DNA of 6,798 nt from Prevotella sp. CAG:924 (lineage in GTDB: Bacteria > Bacteroidota > Bacteroidia > Bacteroidales > Bacteroidaceae). Location of the stretch: positions 1-6,798 of the forward strand of contig HF988436.1 of assembly GCA_000431975.1 (NCBI GenBank), read 5' to 3'. The position numbers and the translations under genes were made by a program. The notes beneath the pieces are model-generated. The model worked only from the letters and a program-made list of their open reading frames with translations, ran no database searches and was not told the DNA's origin. Shown piece after piece: positions 1 to 6,684 of this stretch (position 1 is its first letter; every line of letters starts with the position of its first letter).

Positions 1-34
1 ATTTACTTCACTTTAGTTCACAGATTTATTATGT
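1..34. repeat. terminal direct repeat, left copy
   Basis: The first 34 bases of the window recur without mismatch as its last 34 bases (6765-6798), in the same orientation. The match reaches both window ends, so its true length cannot be judged. It begins atttacttcactttag and ends in ttattatgt. Inside it ttcac is followed 9 bases later by a second ttcac. An exact prefix-suffix match of this kind is what a circular contig with an assembly overlap shows; it could also be a duplicated attachment or target site. There is no coding signal in it. Confidence 0.9.
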
Positions 35-48
35 ATTGATATTCAATA
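34..48. repeat. short perfect inverted repeat beside the left terminal repeat
   Basis: TATTGA and TCAATA are perfect 6-base arms separated by the three bases tat. The dyad starts on the last base of the terminal repeat. If the molecule is circular, it lies directly at the closure point. Size and placement would suit a protein-binding or strand-exchange site, but AT-rich 6-base dyads also arise by chance. No function is assigned. Confidence 0.4.
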
Positions 49-180
49 GATTACAAACACAAATTCATGATTAGTAGGATGGCGCGTCCGCCCCAAAAAG
101 GGCATGCCGGAGGGACTCGTCATGGCGCGTTCGAAAATATCCCGGCCGATGATCCCATACGATCAACCCTTACGACATAT
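35..180. other. non-coding or degraded stretch, no gene seen
   Basis: This stretch between the left terminal repeat and the minus-strand terminator shows no recognisable protein in any frame. It is GC-rich from about 80 onward, unlike the AT-rich repeat and lanthipeptide genes. An ATG-initiated frame crosses it on the plus strand (67-408), but it also runs through the terminator hairpin and antisense to the SPASM remnant, so I do not accept it as a gene. No promoter or RNA gene is evident. Confidence 0.5.
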
Positions 181-217
181 AAAAAACACACCGCCTTGCC
201 GGAGAGGCAGGCGGTGT
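181..217 (-). terminator. strong intrinsic terminator closing the minus-strand transcription unit
   Basis: Plus-strand positions 188-200 (acaccgccttgcc) pair with 206-217 (ggcaggcggtgt). This gives a GC-rich 12-bp stem with one bulged T around a 5-base loop. Read on the minus strand the hairpin is followed after one base by six T residues (186-181), the classic intrinsic-terminator layout. On the plus strand no T run follows, so it is directional. It lies downstream of the M16 remnant and the SPASM remnant, and is the first strong stop signal after the lanthipeptide genes. Confidence 0.8.
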
Positions 218-301
218 CCGTAAAGGAAATGAACGGGATGAGGAGCAAGGCGGGTACGGCAGAAGTCTGCCTTCCCCACTGTCTGCTGCCCGTAGTGTCA
301 T

Positions 302-407
302 ATCGGAATTCCACACTTCGGTCAAGCTTTGTTTCCTCAAGTCGCCGACGACAAATTGAGAATGTCAATACAATTGCCCTCACACTTACTTTACCATCCG
401 GAAAATA
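302..407 (-). pseudogene. degraded remnant of a radical-SAM SPASM domain
   Basis: The minus strand at 349-302 reads VGDLRKQSLTEVWNSD, which fits the SPASM-domain pattern (V/I)G(N/D)xxxxS(L/I)xE(I/V)W(N)S of radical-SAM peptide maturases and anaerobic sulfatase-maturase relatives. Upstream in the same frame is GQLY, a TGA, then HSQFV. A further TGA stands before GQLY, and the preceding PDGKVSV (401-381) is one frame away. From my memory of the family, the intact sequence would be close to PDGKVxxCxQLYW, so the two TGA codons sit where Cys and Trp belong, and about two bases are missing near 380. The homology after NSD fades, and the frame runs to a stop at 172-170 inside the terminator region. 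The Fe-S-binding Cys is lost, so no function is expected. Assignment rests on motif recognition only. Confidence 0.5.
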
Positions 408-453
408 AGAAGATCGGCGATAAGCTGTCAGATACAGACCATCATAAAACGGA

Positions 454-894
454 TTAATATCCGAAGATATCTTCAGTTGTAAGTCTCTTTATCGGACCAA
501 TCTTTTCAAGAGCCTTCATGTCGAGCTGCTTCTCATCACCGAGAATCATGTAGCGGTAAGGCTTGTTTGCCATTGTTTCCTGTTCAAACTTCACGATGTC
601 GTCCATGGTCAGCGAAGGCACAGTCTCGTAAATCTTCTTGTTGATGTCGTAGTCTATGCCGTGGTCGCACGCATCAATATAAGCGTCGAATATATTTTCC
701 CTTGTGGTACGTTCAGAAGCAATGCGCTTGATAATAGCCTGTTTTGACAGTTCGAGGGCCTTCTCCGAGCGAGGTATCGTGTCCAGAATGCTGTTGAATG
801 TGCGTATGCAGTCCATCATCTTGTCGTTCTGCGAAATCACAGTCGTTGAGGCGTATTCGGGCAGTTCTTTATATGCAGGAGAGCCGTATTCGGC
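454..894 (-). pseudogene. M16 (insulinase/pitrilysin family) peptidase, C-terminal end, frameshifted from its upstream part
   Basis: This is the last ~146 residues of a Bacteroidales M16 zinc peptidase, beginning AEYGSPAYKELPEYAS and ending GPIKRLTTEDIFGY. That ending is one I associate with the C-terminus of long (~900+ residue) two-repeat M16 proteins of this order. It continues the sequence at the end of the 1226-894 frame (FQELRESRGLAYSA), but one base is missing between 895 and 894. The upstream frame therefore hits TAG at 896-894, and this part resumes one frame over. A GTG at 840 could start a 128-residue piece, but that is inside the domain and not a natural start. The catalytic HxxEH half is absent from the window. 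Base composition is more GC-rich than the lanthipeptide genes. A sequencing error at the indel is possible, but 5' truncation would still leave it non-functional. Confidence 0.8.
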
Positions 895-1226
895 TATGCG
901 CTGTAAGCAAGTCCACGTGACTCGCGCAGTTCCTGGAATACCACCGAGTTCATTCCGCCTCCGTAATACTCATTGAACAATGAGATTACCGGTTCACGTT
1001 CAGGACTCCACTTATGTCCGTCATTATGATACTGAACCATGTAAATGTTCTTGGCGTCATAAGGAACTATGAGCACCTCGTTCTGCGGAGTAGTCTGCAT
1101 GGTGAAATGTTTCGACAGAGACTCCAATGAGTAATCTCTGCCGAAATATTTACAAACCATTTGCAAACAGGCTATGCCACATTGCATAGAATCATGCTGG
1201 TAAAAAATTTCAATAGCCTTGCTCAT
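894..1226 (-). CDS. chimeric frame: start of a C39-peptidase LanT-type exporter joined to an M16 peptidase fragment
   Basis: The 110-residue frame has two unrelated parts. Residues 1 to about 38 are the start of a C39 (bacteriocin-processing) cysteine peptidase: Gln10 is the oxyanion residue and Cys16 in QCGIACLQM the nucleophile, six residues apart as in LanT/ComA proteins, followed by KYFGRDYSLESL. The catalytic His and Asp, the membrane domain and the ABC ATPase are all missing. From about residue 40 the sequence is M16 peptidase (TPQNEVLIVPYDAKN, then FNEYYGGG and ELRESRGLAYSA), ending at the frameshift TAG. The start is secure: ATG lies 3 bases after the barrel gene's TAA, implying translational coupling. 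The expected neighbour here is the exporter that cuts LanA after GG, so this is a truncated lanT captured by recombination or misassembly near 1100-1115. A working protease is very unlikely. Confidence 0.75.
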   Translation of the reverse strand: MSKAIEIFYQHDSMQCGIACLQMVCKYFGRDYSLESLSKHFTMQTTPQNEVLIVPYDAKNIYMVQYHNDGHKWSPEREPVISLFNEYYGGGMNSVVFQELRESRGLAYSA

Positions 1227-1229
1227 TGA

Positions 1230-3287
1230 TTAATACATTTTCATAATAGCACTATTGACATTCTTATCAACCTCTATTTCTCCACGCTCAGATTTCTTAC
1301 CATAGCTAAAGCTGTAAGTCAGCGTTAAATTTATATTGCGCCCATCAGTTTCGTTAAAATTCCACGAATTTCGGTTATAGCAGCCATAATCCATTGTTAT
1401 ATGTTGCTTGTCGTAACGTGAAAAAGGGTTGCGTACCAAAGCCTCAATAGTCAATGCCTTATGTGTCCAATTGACTTTCCATTCATATGTCGGCCGACGT
1501 TGGATGAGCCAAGGCTGGCGAATGTCAAGCGATTTATAAGGAGTAAGATAATCAAAGCTAAACATCCATTCTCCTGCAAGATAGACCAAGCCTCCCTTTA
1601 AGCGGAAACTATTGTGTGACAAATCATAGGCCTTTCCTCTTAATATATTGCATTCTTCAATCGCCGTAGCACTCAATCGCAGATGTTCTTCTAAAAAACT
1701 ATAGATATAGCTTATGGTAAACATATTGCCGTAGAAAGTTCCATCATTTATACGCATATCAAAAATGGTATTTGTATTGGCTGTATATTGATGTACGATA
1801 TTGTCAAAGTAGATATTGCTATCATATGATAGAGAAACACGCGATTTCCCTATCTGTCCATTGTATGAAAGGGTATTCCCTAATACCTTCATCGGTGTTA
1901 TGTTTGGATTACCACAAGTAGCCTCAAAAAAAGAGGTAGGAACTACCATCGAATTTTTTTCTGACGGTTCAAACATAGTATGCGTAAAAAGGCCATTTAA
2001 CGATAATGAATGTTTATTATTAATGGCATAGTTTACTCCATAAAATGCAACAGGCATAAAGTAATTATTGTGCACGGAATTTAAAGATACTGCAGTATTG
2101 GACAAACCAGCAGAAGCATAATAATAGTATTTCTCACTGTATTTGCTAAGTTGAAGTAATCCAACAGTAACATTGGAAGTCAGTTGCTGTTTACCCATTG
2201 CAGTTCCAGCATAATCATCAGTATAATGTTTATAATCATTACTCAACACCCCTGTTAGGGTAAGACTATTTTTCAAAGTTTTAGAATAACGTATATTTCC
2301 ATTCAGCACAAAGTTGTCTTCTATTACTTTAGAACTTAGGGATGATTGTTCTGTTTCTGCATACAGACTGTAGTATTTATTGTGTCCCATTGAAGCTGAT
2401 GCAGTAATGTCTATAGCCTGCTCTTTAGGCAACCATAATGTGTAATTAGCGTATGCTGATGGTGCTATGGATTGGCTATTTGACGAAACTGTACGTTTCG
2501 TTGTTCCGTATGATTCTGTGTAAGAAACATCTTGTATGGTATTGGATGTAGGTTCTGCCTGACGAGTAAAATTTACATAGGTGTTTAATCTATGTTTGCT
2601 ACCTATTGAGGACAAACGCAATCGTACTGTTTGATTATTATTTTTCTTAAATTGACTTTCATCCTTATAATTACGTCCCAAAACAGAATTGTCGGAAAAG
2701 AAAAATATGTCATTTCCTTCAGTATAACTATGATCCCTATGCCAGTCACCTGTGGCTGTAATTGATAGTGTATTTCGTTTCTTGTTGAAATCAGCAAAAG
2801 CCAAATATTCCCCTGATTTGTATGCCAACCCTTCACTTGCAGATAAATACACATTGCCACCATAATTCATTTTTACTGTGACAAAATTAACCAATCCTGC
2901 CTTTCCAGCATACTTACCACTTGGAGTTCTTATATATTCAATAGTACGGATGTTTTTTGAACTAAGAGAAGCAACATCTTCAGGCAATGCCTCCATGCCA
3001 TTAATGCACAATACTACCTCTCCTCCATTATGGGTAGTGATGCTTCGAGTACGTGGTGATACTTCCAATTCGGGAGTCTGCATAAGATATAATAAATTAA
3101 AACCATTAGCAGAGTGTTTTTTCTCAAGCTGGGTTGGTATCAACAAAGTCTTATTACCCATTTCAATTTGACCGTCACCAGTAATAACAACTTCTGCCAG
3201 TTTTTCGGTATGGGTACTGTCTGTTTGTGCTTTCACACCCAGTGCTGTGACAAACAATAAAAAAGAAAATATATAGTATTTATACAT
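1230..3287 (-). CDS. outer-membrane beta-barrel protein, TonB-dependent-receptor-like, of the lanthipeptide operon
   Basis: A 685-residue outer-membrane protein. Residues 1-20 form a Sec signal peptide (basic start, FSFLLFVTALG, cleavage after VKA before Q21). A TonB-box-like segment LAEVVITG follows at 30-37. A plug-like domain covers about 45-140, with the motif VVLCINGMEA (91-100) and IRTIEYIRTPSGKYAGKAG (113-131) leading to NFVTVK, as in the Bacteroidota outer-membrane barrel family related to SusC/TonB receptors. The remainder is alternating, aromatic-rich beta strands; a last strand NLTLTYSFSYG is followed by a ~20-residue tail. It lacks the N-terminal carboxypeptidase-D-like domain that many relatives have. 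It sits 136 bp after lanA and 3 bp before the lanT remnant. Export conduit, uptake receptor or immunity protein are all possible; the operon position ties it to the peptide. Closest family and energising by TonB are inferences. Confidence 0.85.
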   Translation of the reverse strand: MYKYYIFSFLLFVTALGVKAQTDSTHTEKLAEVVITGDGQIEMGNKTLLIPTQLEKKHSANGFNLLYLMQTPELEVSPRTRSITTHNGGEVVLCINGMEALPEDVASLSSKNIRTIEYIRTPSGKYAGKAGLVNFVTVKMNYGGNVYLSASEGLAYKSGEYLAFADFNKKRNTLSITATGDWHRDHSYTEGNDIFFFSDNSVLGRNYKDESQFKKNNNQTVRLRLSSIGSKHRLNTYVNFTRQAEPTSNTIQDVSYTESYGTTKRTVSSNSQSIAPSAYANYTLWLPKEQAIDITASASMGHNKYYSLYAETEQSSLSSKVIEDNFVLNGNIRYSKTLKNSLTLTGVLSNDYKHYTDDYAGTAMGKQQLTSNVTVGLLQLSKYSEKYYYYASAGLSNTAVSLNSVHNNYFMPVAFYGVNYAINNKHSLSLNGLFTHTMFEPSEKNSMVVPTSFFEATCGNPNITPMKVLGNTLSYNGQIGKSRVSLSYDSNIYFDNIVHQYTANTNTIFDMRINDGTFYGNMFTISYIYSFLEEHLRLSATAIEECNILRGKAYDLSHNSFRLKGGLVYLAGEWMFSFDYLTPYKSLDIRQPWLIQRRPTYEWKVNWTHKALTIEALVRNPFSRYDKQHITMDYGCYNRNSWNFNETDGRNINLTLTYSFSYGKKSERGEIEVDKNVNSAIMKMY

Positions 3288-3347
3288 TATAAATCACTTT
3301 TATATCGTCTTCAAGATAAAAGCCGATGATAATAAACACATAAACAA

Positions 3348-3390
3348 GGATGGGGGTGTGCAGAAACTGTACTGTTTCACATCCCCATCC
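3348..3390 (-). terminator. hairpin between lanA and the barrel gene, possible transcription attenuator
   Basis: Starting 33 bases past the lanA stop codon is a long hairpin. GGATGGGG (3348-3355) pairs with CCCCATCC, a G-T wobble and TGTG/CACA extend it, and after a 3-base bulge AAAC pairs with GTTT around a 6-base loop. On the minus (sense) strand the 3' side is followed by TTGTTTATGTGTTTATT, T-rich but not a clean T run. Partial termination or 3'-end protection would give more lanA mRNA than mRNA of the downstream genes, a common arrangement for RiPP precursors. The perfect T6 run is on the plus-strand side, where no gene needs it. Confidence 0.5.
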
Positions 3391-3423
3391 ATTTTTTAAA
3401 TAATTTTACTACCTAAAAAATCA

Positions 3424-3651
3424 TTAAAGGCAGTTAGTCGGTATGCTTGGCTGTGGTCTTGTTATAATGATAGGACACATGCAGTTGCAAACTGAAGTGC
3501 TACTACAATTTTGGCTACTTCGTGATGATCCACAAGAACCTTGTGCTGCTACAGTGTGAGCTTGACCTCCAAGTACAAGCATTAACGACTCCTTGTTCAA
3601 GACAGAGAACTCGTCTGTCAGAACAGATTTTAACTGATTAAATTTTTTCAT
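3424..3651 (-). CDS. lanA: class II lanthipeptide precursor with double-glycine leader
   Basis: A 75-residue peptide. Residues 1-29 are an acidic/amphipathic leader starting MKKFNQLKSVL and ending ESLMLVLGG, the double-glycine site cut by C39 peptidases of LanT exporters. The 46-residue core begins at Gln30. It has six Cys (40, 49, 55, 57, 59, 74) and thirteen Ser/Thr, with Ser/Thr clustered at 42-53 ahead of the dense CNCMC segment (55-59). A Pro-rich, ring-poor linker PIIITRPQPSIP follows before a final TNCL. Up to six thioether rings are possible, with the last likely from Thr72, Ser69 or Thr64 to Cys74. It lies 56 bp downstream of lanM, an unusual order, since precursors usually come first. 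The start ATG follows an AT-rich Bacteroidota-type leader without Shine-Dalgarno. I do not recognise the core as any known lantibiotic. Confidence 0.88.
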   Translation of the reverse strand: MKKFNQLKSVLTDEFSVLNKESLMLVLGGQAHTVAAQGSCGSSRSSQNCSSTSVCNCMCPIIITRPQPSIPTNCL

Positions 3652-3707
3652 AGATTGAAATAATTTAAATTAGCCTACTCTATAAGCTTTTCGGCATCCG
3701 CTTAATC

Positions 3708-6515
3708 TTAATTTAGCAATGTAGAGTGAGAGATTTCAAGGCACAATATACTTGGTATATTCTTCCAATCATAAAATTTCAGGAGTTGGTATCCTATTCC
3801 TGCAAATCCCATAAATAGCCCTACTTGACTATTTCGGTTGTTATCTCCACAAATAATATCTTTGCCTTTGCTTATTTCCATGGCTATCGAGTTCACCCAC
3901 TTAAAGACTTTTGTATCGTCTTGCATAGATAACAAACGTAGAACTTCCAAATTTCCCAAAGAACCATGACAAACAGAAAGGTTATAGCCAATTCTTTTTT
4001 CAATCTGTTTGATGGCTACATTTAGTTCTTTTGTAATGGTTTTATCGTAAAACCCTTTGGAAACTAAAATTAGTCTTGATAATGCAATTCCTGTAGCGCC
4101 ATGACACCAACTTCCACAATCTTCTTTATATGAAAGATTCCGTCCATCAATCCAACCTTGTATTTTGTCTGAGTAAAAGGAACGATCATGAAGAAGCGAA
4201 TGGTTAAAAGCCTCTAAATAGCGAATGTCACCAAATTGCTTATATAGCAAAAACATTGCTGTTGACATTGAAGAACTACCATGAGCAAACCCTCCCAAAT
4301 TCAACTCATTTTCACCTGTTACTTTGTTACCATCTGTATATGTCCAATACGTCTTACCATTTAAATTTTTGGCAAGCTGCAATAGTCTTTCACCACTCGT
4401 CTTCAAAATGGCTAACTTATCGGCATTACTCATCAATCTACACTGTGCTGTAAAAAGTATTACACCCGCTAATCCTGACATATAGTCAGATAGATTTGTA
4501 ATAGGTATTAATTCTTTTACCTCTTTGACTATTGACTGATATACCGAAGCATTGTATAAATTAGGAAATACTTCCATAATATATAACAATCCCATAATGC
4601 CAGACAATGGAGATAAGGCAATTTCATTCTTGTTAATACCATTATGAATAGTATCTCTGTTTTCACACAATTGCCTAAAAATTCCAAGTGCGATTTCTTC
4701 GTGTTGCCACTCATGGCTATATGTGAACAGTGTAAGGTAAAACAAGCATACTCCCAAAAGTCCGTCATATAATGAGTCGTTCATCAAACAAACTTGGAAC
4801 TTCCCATCATAGATATTTCTTGTTCTACATACAAATCCTATTTCATTGTCGATATGTATCATTCGCTTACGAATCTCTTTCTCTATTCGTTCAATTGCTT
4901 GCCATAGAACATTTCTATCTATAGAATCTTTCCCAACAGGTAAAATGCGCTTTTTATTTGTATCGGAGACTCCTATAACATCTAAAAAGAAATTTACAGA
5001 CTCATCTATCATGCACAATTGTTCTTCCTGCACTTTTGAGGAAAGTGCAGATAACTTTTCAGCTATGATAGTAGCTCCTTTGGACTCAACAGGAATCCAA
5101 TCATCTACAACGATGTCATTCGGCAAAGTATATAGAGAATTCTTGTTTAAATACATGAAATAGTAGGGTATATCTCCCTTTTCTATCTGACTTGCAACAG
5201 AGTGTATAAGAGGAATACTTAACAAGCCATAAGATTCTTTTCTTATAATAGGCTCTATAAGTTCCTCTATATTCTTGCCTCCGTGCAGATATGGGGGAGT
5301 TACCATCTCGGTTAAAATGTAAGAATATATAACCGTTGGATGCAATAAAACCCTTGAACGCATAAAGTTGAAATCATAAGAGTAGATATAACTTAATAAG
5401 TCAAGTTTATGAGCTCTCATGAAGTTACATGCATCAGTAAACCCTTTTTCTAAATCTTGAAGAGTTTCTGCCGTGATAGGATAAGATTTTCCTTCTTTTT
5501 TAGGCAAATGAAAATTAGAATCATCAAATTCAAATAACACTGATGAGATTTGCGACCTATCATTTGCTCCATTAAACATCCAATCTGGCAAGATACCTGT
5601 TTCAAGGACAGAAGACTGTAAGTACGCACTGATTTTAGTGCTATCCAAATGTTTAAACTTCTTTGATACAACTGATTCGCAGTCAATTATATATGGGCAA
5701 TTTCCAATTACTATCAAGTTGTCTGGAATTATATCTTGTGCACCTAACAGATATAATAAAGCCTGTATTTTTCCCAAATTATAATAGTACTCATTGATAG
5801 AATCACTATTCTTCATGTCACAAGGTTTCACTTGAAAATGCCAAGAATAGTTTTCTCTGTCTATGAATGCAGGTATTCCAAATTGTATAGACAATCCCAT
5901 CTTATCAAGGGCTGATATTATGCTCATGATGAACTTTTCATTAGCAGCTCCTCTTGGCTTGTAATATAATTTAGTACCATTGAGAAACAATACTGACGAG
6001 ACACAATTACCTGCATGCAAATCCCCTTCAAAAAGACTAATTTCATCAATCTTTGATTCTTTCATTGCAAAACTTTCTATATCTGCTTTTAAGGCAAAAA
6101 GAAGCCTGTCAATATGAAGCATGATATTGACTGTATAACTCTCAAGTATAGAAAGTAACTTTGGGTATTTTTCAAAGAAATATATTATCCACTCATCATT
6201 GGAAGATAATTTGTCACGAAAGAATTGACTTTGCTCTTCTTCGGTATAACCTTTCAAGAAGTTATTTTCTTTTGCTAAATTATATTCAAATGGATATACA
6301 AACTTCAAATAATTATTGTAAGCATAAGACACGACTTGATACGAAAGTTGCCCAACAATGTCATTCATTTGCACAAATGGATATTTATCTATGATTTTGG
6401 CTATTGCATCATAGATATAATTGTAATAAGGAAACATAAAGAATCCCTTTCGCTCTTGCATATCTTTGCAAGTTGATTTTTGTGAATACTTTAATATTTC
6501 AAATTTTAAATCCAT
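3708..6515 (-). CDS. lanM: class II lanthionine synthetase LanM (dehydratase plus cyclase)
   Basis: A 935-residue bifunctional enzyme that phosphorylates and eliminates Ser/Thr of LanA, then adds Cys thiols to form (methyl)lanthionine. The N-terminal dehydratase shows GDLHAGN (Asp165, His167), YYKPRG (Lys186), a kinase-like DIIPDN (Asp261, Asn266), IIDCES (Asp278, Glu280) and RVLLHPT (Arg388, Thr394). Asp261-Asp278 and Arg388-Thr394 keep the spacing I know from CylM-type enzymes. The third position of DxHxxN is Ile263 instead of His. The C-terminal LanC-like cyclase (about 580-935) has GGFAHG (His745), the zinc ligands Cys804 in SWCHGATG, and Cys849-His850 in VCHGSLGN. The usual Gly-x-x-Gly after AHG reads SSSM. 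Length is normal to slightly short. First gene of the unit, transcribed from the 6516-6798 side, with lanA 56 bp downstream. Cytoplasmic, expected to bind the LanA leader. Confidence 0.95.
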   Translation of the reverse strand: MDLKFEILKYSQKSTCKDMQERKGFFMFPYYNYIYDAIAKIIDKYPFVQMNDIVGQLSYQVVSYAYNNYLKFVYPFEYNLAKENNFLKGYTEEEQSQFFRDKLSSNDEWIIYFFEKYPKLLSILESYTVNIMLHIDRLLFALKADIESFAMKESKIDEISLFEGDLHAGNCVSSVLFLNGTKLYYKPRGAANEKFIMSIISALDKMGLSIQFGIPAFIDRENYSWHFQVKPCDMKNSDSINEYYYNLGKIQALLYLLGAQDIIPDNLIVIGNCPYIIDCESVVSKKFKHLDSTKISAYLQSSVLETGILPDWMFNGANDRSQISSVLFEFDDSNFHLPKKEGKSYPITAETLQDLEKGFTDACNFMRAHKLDLLSYIYSYDFNFMRSRVLLHPTVIYSYILTEMVTPPYLHGGKNIEELIEPIIRKESYGLLSIPLIHSVASQIEKGDIPYYFMYLNKNSLYTLPNDIVVDDWIPVESKGATIIAEKLSALSSKVQEEQLCMIDESVNFFLDVIGVSDTNKKRILPVGKDSIDRNVLWQAIERIEKEIRKRMIHIDNEIGFVCRTRNIYDGKFQVCLMNDSLYDGLLGVCLFYLTLFTYSHEWQHEEIALGIFRQLCENRDTIHNGINKNEIALSPLSGIMGLLYIMEVFPNLYNASVYQSIVKEVKELIPITNLSDYMSGLAGVILFTAQCRLMSNADKLAILKTSGERLLQLAKNLNGKTYWTYTDGNKVTGENELNLGGFAHGSSSMSTAMFLLYKQFGDIRYLEAFNHSLLHDRSFYSDKIQGWIDGRNLSYKEDCGSWCHGATGIALSRLILVSKGFYDKTITKELNVAIKQIEKRIGYNLSVCHGSLGNLEVLRLLSMQDDTKVFKWVNSIAMEISKGKDIICGDNNRNSQVGLFMGFAGIGYQLLKFYDWKNIPSILCLEISHSTLLN

Positions 6516-6648
6516 AGCAAATTACTTTTAATGTACTTATTATTGTCGACTTTAATATGTATATTGTTGCACAGATAAATTCTGTCCTTTCAGTCCTTTG
6601 TCTTTGGTCCTATGGCTAATATCTCAGATAAAACGTCTGAATAGTCAT

Positions 6649-6662
6649 CCGATAGGTATCGG
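6649..6662. repeat. perfect inverted repeat CCGATA-GG-TATCGG
   Basis: Two perfect 6-base arms flank a 2-base centre, about 135 bases upstream of lanM. A second dyad follows at 6685-6700. Such a compact palindrome could be an operator or recombinase site. No recombinase or regulator is encoded in the window, so its role is unknown. Confidence 0.4.
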
Positions 6663-6684
6663 CTGGATGGCAGAGCACCTTCCG

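Noticed and set aside
120..383. 87-codon open frame on the minus strand
   Set aside because: It overlaps the SPASM remnant in the wrong frame and reads through the terminator. The SPASM motif is in the neighbouring frame.
67..408. 113-codon open frame on the plus strand
   Set aside because: It crosses the terminator hairpin and runs antisense to the SPASM remnant. Its translation shows no domain, signal or recognisable motif, and it is explained by GC-rich composition.
704..976. Plus-strand open frame of 90 codons, and similar shadows inside lanM and the barrel gene (1816-2031, 2603-2863, 4256-4453, 4846-5163)
   Set aside because: All lie antisense or out of frame within well-supported minus-strand coding sequence and show no independent features.
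3348..3400. Plus-strand intrinsic terminator (hairpin followed by TTTTTT)
   Set aside because: The structure is formally good, but no plus-strand gene ends there. It is more useful as a 3' hairpin for lanA on the minus strand.
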